From positions 1 to 27,120 of IMG/VR virus record IMGVR_UViG_3300029448_000340: DNA of 27,120 nt. One strand, written 5' to 3'. Positions 22,509 to 27,120 of the stretch are shown here, piece by piece. The translations under genes and the position numbers were made by a program. This stretch comes from a virus. Numbering within the stretch: the first letter of the stretch is position 1; each line of letters begins with the position of its first letter. The notes under the pieces are model-generated. The model searched no databases, was not told the origin of the DNA, and worked only from the letters and a program-made list of their open reading frames with translations.

Positions 22509-23363
22509 TTATTCCTTGGTGTTTTGCTGCTCTTTGATTGAAAGCATTTTATCGTAAGCCTCTCGTTTAGCATCAGAAAGCTTGCCGAGGTAGTCATTTC
22601 TTCTCAGCACTTTAAAAGCGAGGTTTTCAACAGAGTATGCACCAACTGTTTCTAATCCTGTTTTTCTCATTTTACTGATTTTAGCTTTTAGTTTTTCTGC
22701 GTATTTTTCTGCCTCTTCGTACTTGCCCTCATCAAGAAGCGGCTGAAGGCGATCAATTTGATCCATAAGACCGGCTGCTTTTTTCTTTATATTGTCCTTG
22801 TCAAAGTCTTGCTTGTCAAGGGTAGGCTTTTTAATCCAGTCATCATTAAGCACTGAATAAAGACCTTGTGCTTCGTGGGGATCATTAATATCTTGCACAT
22901 AAATCTCAACTTCGTAGCCCTTAATAAGAATATCGTGAAGACGATTCCAGATAGACTTCATGGCGTTAAAGTATTCTCGTACCAAATCAACCTTGTCATC
23001 GACATTGGAAAAGTCAACAAGAATATGGAGGTCTACATCTGAAAACTGAGAGTAGTTGTGGGCAGCCAGTGAGCCAGTGAAAGTAATATCATCATACTCA
23101 GTGTCACCGACTTCAAGAGAGTCCCAGAAATCATTAGCAATTGCCATTAGTTTAGCACGAATCTCGGGATCTAATCTATCGTCCTCTTGATTCCAAAAGT
23201 CTTGGTTGAGTTCATCGTGAAACTCAAAACTTGACAGATCCACGGACTCAGGATCGTTGTCTTCGTTTATAAAATTTTTAAAGCCCTTAACGAGAATTTC
23301 AGAGTTCAAATTTGTTTTATTTGACTCTCCGAAAGTTTCTCTCCATTTGTTGTATAGTTTCAT
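22509..23363 (-). CDS. Nucleotidyltransferase-fold protein
   Basis: A 284-aa protein starting MKLYNKWRETF. Residues 95-111 (FTGSLAAHNYSQFSDVD) give the G-S motif (97-98) and the metal-binding D109-x-D111 of the polymerase-beta-like nucleotidyltransferase fold. E153 in VEIYV is the probable third carboxylate. A helical region with two charged helices (about 190-240) follows. Family members transfer nucleotides to RNA, proteins or antibiotics; the substrate here is unknown. No ribosome-binding site precedes the ATG. An ACTATTTAT element lies 4 nt before it, so the mRNA may be leaderless. It stands between the tRNA/exonuclease unit and the fiber genes. Confidence 0.75.
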   Translation of the reverse strand: MKLYNKWRETFGESNKTNLNSEILVKGFKNFINEDNDPESVDLSSFEFHDELNQDFWNQEDDRLDPEIRAKLMAIANDFWDSLEVGDTEYDDITFTGSLAAHNYSQFSDVDLHILVDFSNVDDKVDLVREYFNAMKSIWNRLHDILIKGYEVEIYVQDINDPHEAQGLYSVLNDDWIKKPTLDKQDFDKDNIKKKAAGLMDQIDRLQPLLDEGKYEEAEKYAEKLKAKISKMRKTGLETVGAYSVENLAFKVLRRNDYLGKLSDAKREAYDKMLSIKEQQNTKE

Positions 23364-23367
23364 GTTA

Positions 23368-23376
23368 ATAAATAGT
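23368..23376 (-). promoter_or_regulatory. ACTATTTAT element adjacent to nucleotidyltransferase start
   Basis: The minus strand reads AAAACTATTTATTAAC and then ATG. The element lies 4 nt before the start codon and starts 1 nt after the exonuclease stop. With T4-late-like spacing the transcript would begin at or next to the AUG. Confidence 0.45.
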
Positions 23377-23377
23377 T

Positions 23378-24340
23378 TTATATTCGGGAATCTGCTACAA
23401 TCTTATTCATCCAAGCATACATATCGACGAAGTTTACAACACCAAATCCATCTTCAATCATCATTGCCTTTACATTTGTTTTGGCAAATTCTGGCTTAAA
23501 GTTGCCAAGTGCATAATTGATCTTCTGTCTACCCTGTACACTAACTGAGGGTGTGTAAAGCTGCATGAGCCTGTAGTTCTCTTCTACCACTGCTCGTTTT
23601 TCAAGTACATTCGTGTATGCCTTGACTTTACCTGCGTGTTCTTTGGAATATTTCATCAATGTGTCAATGTCATATGAGACATCTTCAGCTAAGAACGGAA
23701 AACGTTTTGAGATTGTCGGGAGCCCAACGCCTCCAACGCCTGGAAGATTGTCTGACTTGTCTCCTGCGATGGCTCTGGCAAGGGCAAAGTTTTTTGGATG
23801 AATGCCATGTTGTTCCACAAGCCCCGTCTGGTTGATGATTTGCTTCTGGATGGGTCGAAAGACAATGGTTTCACCGTCACACAACTGAAAGAAATCTTTG
23901 TCTGATGAGACAATAACTTTTTGCCATCCAGCAAAACTTGGATGCTGTACGACGACACTAATAATATCATCTGCTTCAACAGCGGGTAGCATCAACTGGA
24001 CAATCGGCAGTTCGTTAAGATATTCAACGAGGCGTGTCTGTTGCCAGATCTTATTAGAAATCTCTTCGTTTTCAGTTAGGTTGCGAATATCGCGGTTCAG
24101 ACGAATAGGCTTACGACCTTCTTTATAGCCCTTGTTTTGTGACTTTCGTCTTTGGCTACCACCTTCACCATCCCAACAGATGACAACTTGGTCAGGCTTT
24201 GTTTCCCTGATAAGTTTCTGGAGAGACTGGAGGAAGCCTTTAAGCCCTCCAATGGGTTGTCCGTTTGTAGATAAACTTGGGTTCACGATGTAGTTTCGGA
24301 ACATCAAGTTGAGAGCGTCAATTACTAATAGTCGTTTCAT
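23378..24340 (-). CDS. 5'-3' exonuclease / T4 RNase H-like (FEN family)
   Basis: A 320-aa protein from ATG 24340. The PIN-like active site is visible as D8 (LLVIDALN), D57 (CWDGEGGSQRRK), E122, D124 and D125 (VEADDII), D147 and D149 (SSDKDF), and D194 and D197 (GDKSDNLPGVGGVG, which also starts the helix-3-turn-helix DNA-binding motif). Such enzymes remove RNA primers from Okazaki fragments and trim flaps, matching the polymerase and helicase encoded here. The frame is open into the tRNA, but the start at 24340 fits the family. It has no ribosome-binding site and begins 6 nt after the tRNA CCA end, so it shares the tRNA promoter. Confidence 0.93.
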   Translation of the reverse strand: MKRLLVIDALNLMFRNYIVNPSLSTNGQPIGGLKGFLQSLQKLIRETKPDQVVICWDGEGGSQRRKSQNKGYKEGRKPIRLNRDIRNLTENEEISNKIWQQTRLVEYLNELPIVQLMLPAVEADDIISVVVQHPSFAGWQKVIVSSDKDFFQLCDGETIVFRPIQKQIINQTGLVEQHGIHPKNFALARAIAGDKSDNLPGVGGVGLPTISKRFPFLAEDVSYDIDTLMKYSKEHAGKVKAYTNVLEKRAVVEENYRLMQLYTPSVSVQGRQKINYALGNFKPEFAKTNVKAMMIEDGFGVVNFVDMYAWMNKIVADSRI

Positions 24341-24346
24341 AATAGA

Positions 24347-24433
24347 TGGTGCTTGAGGCGGGAATCGAACCCGCATGCCAATACTGGCGAGGGATTTTAA
24401 GTCCCTTGTGTCTACCAATTCCACCACTCAAGC
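24347..24433 (-). tRNA. tRNA-Leu (anticodon UAA)
   Basis: 87 nt including an encoded CCA. The acceptor stem GCTTGAG/CTCAAGC is perfect. The anticodon arm has stem AGGGA/TCCCT with loop CTTAAAA, giving UAA at 24399-24397. It has a long variable arm as expected for a class II tRNA, and the T-arm is GCGGG-TTCGAAT-CCCGC. It reads UUA codons and probably supports translation of an AT-rich phage. It lies just behind its own promoter and runs straight into the exonuclease gene. Confidence 0.97.
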
Positions 24434-24441
24434 TTAATAAT

Positions 24442-24470
24442 AATATACCATTACTTTGTGGTGTTGTCAA
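24442..24470 (-). promoter_or_regulatory. Sigma-70 promoter for tRNA-Leu and exonuclease
   Basis: On the minus strand, TTGACA (24470-24465) and TATATT (24447-24442) have a 17-nt spacer. The -10 box ends 9 nt before the tRNA 5' end, so the primary transcript has almost no leader. Confidence 0.9.
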
Positions 24471-24483
24471 GGGTTATTTTAAA

Positions 24484-24523
24484 TAAAAAAATGCCCCCAA
24501 CTTGTTTTCTGTGGGGGCATTTT
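24484..24523 (-). terminator. Rho-independent terminator after lipoprotein gene
   Basis: AAAATGCCCCCA and TGGGGGCATTTT form a 12-bp stem; on the minus strand it is followed by seven T residues. It lies 2 nt after the lipoprotein stop and just before the tRNA promoter. Confidence 0.93.
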
Positions 24524-24525
24524 GA

Positions 24526-24828
24526 TTATCGTCGGTGTTGATGGCGACGATGACGAGCTTGCCTGGGTGGAGGCACTGGTCGCTTACGTCCTTTAACCCA
24601 GCGAACATGTGTGCGAGGATTGCGATTCAACATATGGCGTTCAACATACTGAATACTCCAAGATCCACGTACCCAAACACCATTAGCTCGATAATAGCCT
24701 GGTGTCCAAACCCAAGCTTTAACTTGGTGGGCAGGCACACGAACGTGCGTTTGTTGTGGTGGATGAGCGTGCGCAACACACCCAGAAAGAAATGCTCCGA
24801 AAAGAGCGGCGGTAATAAGTGATTTCAT
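24526..24828 (-). CDS. Small outer-membrane-type lipoprotein (YXWGXW-like)
   Basis: A 100-aa protein. The N-terminus MKSLITAALFGAFLSGC is a lipoprotein signal with lipobox LSGC and lipidated C17. The mature part has aromatic phrases VWTPGYYRANGVWVRGSW (about 39-56), similar to YXWGXW repeats of bacterial surface lipoproteins. The tail, rich in Arg, His and Pro, ends RHRRHQHRR. AGGAG precedes the ATG. In a phage it may alter the host envelope (exclusion or lysis). A small Pro-containing lipoprotein also recalls outer spanins, but no inner spanin is next to it. It ends at a strong terminator. Confidence 0.75.
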   Translation of the reverse strand: MKSLITAALFGAFLSGCVAHAHPPQQTHVRVPAHQVKAWVWTPGYYRANGVWVRGSWSIQYVERHMLNRNPRTHVRWVKGRKRPVPPPRQARHRRHQHRR

Positions 24829-24854
24829 TGTTTTAACTCCTGTTCTATAGACGT

Positions 24855-24863
24855 ATAACTAGT
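24855..24863 (-). promoter_or_regulatory. Variant of the ACTATTTAT element (ACTAGTTAT)
   Basis: The minus strand reads AAAACTAGTTATA in the 39-nt gap between the recombinase stop and the lipoprotein start, followed by AGGAG and the ATG. It has one mismatch to the element and the same AAAA flank. It could give the lipoprotein its own transcript. Confidence 0.35.
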
Positions 24864-24867
24864 TTTA

Positions 24868-25992
24868 TTATTCATCATTTTCTTCATAAAAATCTGCTGC
24901 GTTTCCTTCGCGCTTGTCAAACTTATAAATAACTTCCTCGTCCATAATCTCATGGACCCTTGACCGGAATTCTTCTTCTGCCATTCGGTCAGTCCACTTC
25001 GTTGCTTGGAACTTCGCACCCAAGGCATTCCCAGAGGAGTCCAAGAGAGTATACCAGGCACCTGTGCGAACCAAATTGGATGAGCCAGCGATTGCATCAA
25101 ACAAGCTTTCATCATCCTGAATGCCAATCTCATCTCCCCAAAGGATTCGGAAGTTACACTGCCGACCTTGAGTACCAAAGCGAGATTTCTCCAACTTTAC
25201 CTTAACCTCTGAACCGATGCGAAAGCCCTTATCATCAGTAACAAAAGATGCCTTGGCTTTTCGCCCAGTCAGCCAGATGCGAAGTGAGTATGCATAAATC
25301 ATAGCCTTTCCGCCTGGTGTGACATAAGGGGTCGTCATAGCCTCAGAAGGCGAACGAGTGATGTTTGACTTCAACTGGTTAAGAACCAAGAAGGTAGACT
25401 GCGAGTTAGCAATGGGTACAGTCAACTTAGACATGCCCTTTGCAAGAATGCGAGCCTTCATAGCCATAGAGGACTGAGGGTTGAAATCTCCTTCAATATC
25501 CGAGATAGCTGGAGTCAGAGCCAAAGAGTCCCAGATAAACAACATACGATTGTCATTGTTTGCCAAGAGATCCTCGATAGTCTCCAAAACGAATTCAACA
25601 GAAGCTGCCTGAACATAAAGAAGGCTGCTCAAGTCGCAGCCCGCTTTCTCAAGGAAAGCCGGATCAATCGCAGACTCAGAGTCAAAATAAATAACATCCA
25701 TTCCCATCTTTTGAGCGTTCGCAGCAACTTGGGCTGCCATATAAGACTTTCCTGTTGCTTCAAGACCTGCGATCTCAACAACCTTACCAACGGGGATGCC
25801 AGAAAGTTTACCACGACAAATAATTGAGTCCAACCAGCGAGAGCCAGTTGGAATCCACTCTTTAACCTCGGTGGGGTTTTGTTCAGTCAAGTCGTGAGCG
25901 ACATTCAGACCAGCCCTTTTATTAATAAGGGCACGCATATCAGATAAGTTTAACTTACCTGCTTTTGTAGTTTTAGCTTTCGCCATTCTCAT
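24868..25992 (-). CDS. RecA/UvsX-type recombinase
   Basis: A 374-aa protein from ATG 25992; GGAG lies 5 nt upstream, and a second ATG two codons later is less well spaced. Walker A is GLEATGKS (76-83), the helix-1 region VIYFDSESAID follows at 100-110, and Walker B is LFIWDS (151-156). NQLKSNITRSPSEAMTTPYVTPGGKA (205-230) corresponds to the DNA-binding L2 loop, ending in G-G-x-A. The C-terminus is acidic (EENDE). It forms filaments on single-stranded DNA for strand exchange and recombination-dependent replication, working with the SSB encoded upstream. A weak hairpin separates the two genes. Confidence 0.93.
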   Translation of the reverse strand: MRMAKAKTTKAGKLNLSDMRALINKRAGLNVAHDLTEQNPTEVKEWIPTGSRWLDSIICRGKLSGIPVGKVVEIAGLEATGKSYMAAQVAANAQKMGMDVIYFDSESAIDPAFLEKAGCDLSSLLYVQAASVEFVLETIEDLLANNDNRMLFIWDSLALTPAISDIEGDFNPQSSMAMKARILAKGMSKLTVPIANSQSTFLVLNQLKSNITRSPSEAMTTPYVTPGGKAMIYAYSLRIWLTGRKAKASFVTDDKGFRIGSEVKVKLEKSRFGTQGRQCNFRILWGDEIGIQDDESLFDAIAGSSNLVRTGAWYTLLDSSGNALGAKFQATKWTDRMAEEEFRSRVHEIMDEEVIYKFDKREGNAADFYEENDE

Positions 25993-26014
25993 TTAATCTC
26001 CAAAATAAAAGTGT

Positions 26015-26039
26015 GAGGCACCTGATAACCCTGTGCCTC
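26015..26039 (-). terminator. Hairpin between SSB and recombinase genes, possible attenuator
   Basis: GAGGCAC and GTGCCTC pair perfectly (7 bp, 11-nt loop), followed on the minus strand by ACACTTTTATTTT. The T-run is interrupted, so partial termination, giving more SSB than recombinase mRNA, is the likely effect. Confidence 0.6.
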
Positions 26040-26055
26040 CCTGTGGGCGCGGGGA

Positions 26056-26820
26056 TTACGCTCCCATGAGTTCGTTGAAGGCAGCGTCAACAGAGGACAC
26101 TGTGTCAGTGGAGGGAGGAGGGGTTGTGGTTGAACCAGTCCCCTCGTTGGTGCCTTCTTCACCAAGCAGGTATGCGTCTAACATAGCGCCTACTTCTGCT
26201 GGCGTTTTACGCTCAAAGAGCGTGTCGAATTCTGGAATACTTTCAAGAAATTCCGCGCATCGTTCGTCACCACCAACTGCCTCATCACAGAGGACAGAGG
26301 AGCGACGACGTGGAGTAAGCTTCGTTTGTGGGAAGCTTGCTCCGGGTGGCTTACCATAATGAAGAACAAGATCAGTTCCTGTATCAGTATCGGTAATATC
26401 TCCATATTCTGGATTAAGGACAAGGTTGAGCAATTGCTCATATACTTGCTTTCCATAACCCCAAATACGAACACCCTTATCTTCTTCACCTCGTACAAGT
26501 ACGGGTGAGAAAAATCTTTGACGTGCCATAAGCGACTTCGCCATTTTAATACTTTCTTCGGTGCCCTCGTTAAAAAGCTTCCGAACAAAGTCGTTCAGTG
26601 GATCCTCTTCACCAAAGTTCTTCTTTGGACTGAGGAAGCCTGGATTGTTTCCTACGTTGTAGTGAAACCAGAAATCCTTGAAGGGATCGCCGTCAGCGGT
26701 AGGAACAATACGAATAGTCTGTTCGCCATCTTGTGGACGCCAGAACGTATCGCGGTTACCTCCGCCTTTTCCTTGCAGTGCAGCCCTGCGCTGCTTCATT
26801 TTATCTAAATCAATTCCCAT
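26056..26820 (-). CDS. Single-stranded DNA-binding protein, T4 gp32-like
   Basis: A 254-aa protein. The N-terminus MGIDLDKMKQRRAALQ is basic, as in the cooperativity region of gp32. The central part has FWRPQDGEQTIRIVPTADGD and FWFHYNVG, typical of the start of the gp32-type OB-fold in marine myoviruses. The C-terminal 40 residues are Thr, Ser and Pro rich and then acidic (SSVDAAFNELMGA), the usual protein-interaction tail. It coats the unwound strand and loads helicase and recombinase. A conventional gp32 zinc site is not clear. AGGAG lies 8 nt before the ATG. The leader contains a 5'-terminal hairpin. Confidence 0.85.
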   Translation of the reverse strand: MGIDLDKMKQRRAALQGKGGGNRDTFWRPQDGEQTIRIVPTADGDPFKDFWFHYNVGNNPGFLSPKKNFGEEDPLNDFVRKLFNEGTEESIKMAKSLMARQRFFSPVLVRGEEDKGVRIWGYGKQVYEQLLNLVLNPEYGDITDTDTGTDLVLHYGKPPGASFPQTKLTPRRRSSVLCDEAVGGDERCAEFLESIPEFDTLFERKTPAEVGAMLDAYLLGEEGTNEGTGSTTTPPPSTDTVSSVDAAFNELMGA

Positions 26821-26860
26821 TGTCTTTTCTCCTTGTAGTTGTGACTGGTTGGTCTAGAGT

Positions 26861-26884
26861 CAAAGCGATAACTCTCTCGCTTTG
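26861..26884 (-). promoter_or_regulatory. 5'-leader hairpin of SSB mRNA, possible pseudoknot
   Basis: CAAAGCGA pairs with TCGCTTTG (8 bp, 8-nt loop) only about 3 nt after the predicted transcription start and about 40 nt before the SSB ATG. The loop contains AGAGT, complementary to ACTCT right after the stem (26860-26856), so an alternative pseudoknot can form. The following leader is low in G and T and looks unstructured. Confidence 0.7.
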
Positions 26885-26893
26885 CTATTATAG

Positions 26894-26922
26894 ATTGTAA
26901 CATAGTTTTATTCTTCTGTCAA
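26894..26922 (-). promoter_or_regulatory. Sigma-70 promoter for the SSB gene
   Basis: On the minus strand, TTGACA (26922-26917) and TACAAT (26899-26894) have a 17-nt spacer. The -35 box is inside the last codons (Leu-Thr) of the preceding gene. Confidence 0.88.
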
Positions 26923-27120
26923 AGAATTTTCAAAATAATCTGGATCTATTGGAACTGTGACGACAAATCCTGCTGCCAGTTCACATTGGCATCCGTCATC
27001 ATCGAGTGCAATAAAGTCTCCAATAAAAAGAGCGCAAGTGACTTCACATCGCCCAACTTTTTTTCCAAGTTCAATTCCGTTTTTATGAACCTGGATTGCT
27101 GCAAAGGTGCCAACTAGAGA
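26908..27120 (-). CDS. Unknown protein, C-terminal 70 residues (enters window)
   Basis: An open frame runs in from the window edge and stops at TAA 26910. The visible part contains four Cys (GRCEVTC, CQC) and a beta-rich stretch ending VVTVPIDPDYFENSLTEE. The Cys spacing could be a metal site. No family is recognised. Its last codons overlap the SSB promoter. Confidence 0.65.
   Translation of the reverse strand, partial: SLVGTFAAIQVHKNGIELGKKVGRCEVTCALFIGDFIALDDDGCQCELAAGFVVTVPIDPDYFENSLTEE

Noticed and set aside
22770-22815. TTGACA-like hexamers in the nucleotidyltransferase gene
   Set aside because: They arise from Lys, Asp and Phe codons and have no -10 box at proper spacing.
24341-24427. 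N-terminal extension of the exonuclease frame starting at 24427
   Set aside because: These codons are the tRNA-Leu sequence read through; the frame starting MVELVDTRD is a common tRNA artefact, and the FEN-family start is at 24340.

Overview
The window looks like part of the genome of a large tailed bacteriophage, probably a contig of a marine or aquatic T4-superfamily myovirus. Every supportable gene lies on the minus strand. Genes are tightly packed with stop/start overlaps (ATGA, GTGA, TAATG). Replication genes, nucleotide-metabolism genes and repetitive fiber-like structural genes are mixed, which is a phage arrangement rather than a chromosomal one. No integrase, insertion sequence or CRISPR array was seen. 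The host is probably a Gram-negative bacterium, because there are near-consensus sigma-70 promoters and a lipobox protein. Host identity is otherwise open; a weak GapR-like match hints at Alphaproteobacteria.

Layout, described in the direction of transcription (high to low coordinates). 27120-24526: the end of an unknown gene, a gp32-like single-strand binding protein with a structured 5' leader, a RecA/UvsX recombinase and a small lipoprotein. 24470-23378: a promoter, tRNA-Leu(UAA) and, 6 nt after its CCA end, a FEN/T4 RNase H-type 5'-3' exonuclease. 23363-17967: a nucleotidyltransferase-fold protein followed by four structural or fiber-like proteins, one of 825 aa with three near-identical 187-bp internal repeats, and a strong terminator. 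17958-8206: a long replication and nucleotide operon with DnaB-type helicase, class II (B12-type) ribonucleotide reductase, GroES-like co-chaperonin, a 47-aa ORF, two large unrecognised proteins, a coiled-coil protein and a full-length bacterial-type DNA polymerase III alpha subunit. 8209-4073: a second operon with a coiled-coil protein, dUTPase, a PD-(D/E)XK nuclease next to a beta-class DNA methyltransferase (restriction-modification-like), a zinc-ribbon-like protein, an IMPDH/GMP-reductase-family enzyme without CBS domains, a small basic protein and a Cys-rich sigma-region-4-like protein. 4054-1: an acidic protein with a terminator, a P-loop kinase-like protein, an operon with a ClpP-like protease (Ser-His-Asn triad) and a YkuD-like protein, and the start of another gene.

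Together these genes give the phage much of its own replisome (polymerase, helicase, SSB, recombinase, primer-removing nuclease) and dNTP supply (RNR, dUTPase, purine enzyme). They also cover DNA modification or restriction, and protein folding and proteolysis. Two promoter classes are proposed. Seven sites have TTGACA and a TATAAT-like box spaced 16-17 nt apart. A separate AT-rich element, ACTATTTAT, precedes several genes that lack such a promoter; it may be a late promoter, and at two genes it would give leaderless mRNA. All assignments come from reading motifs; no database search was run.
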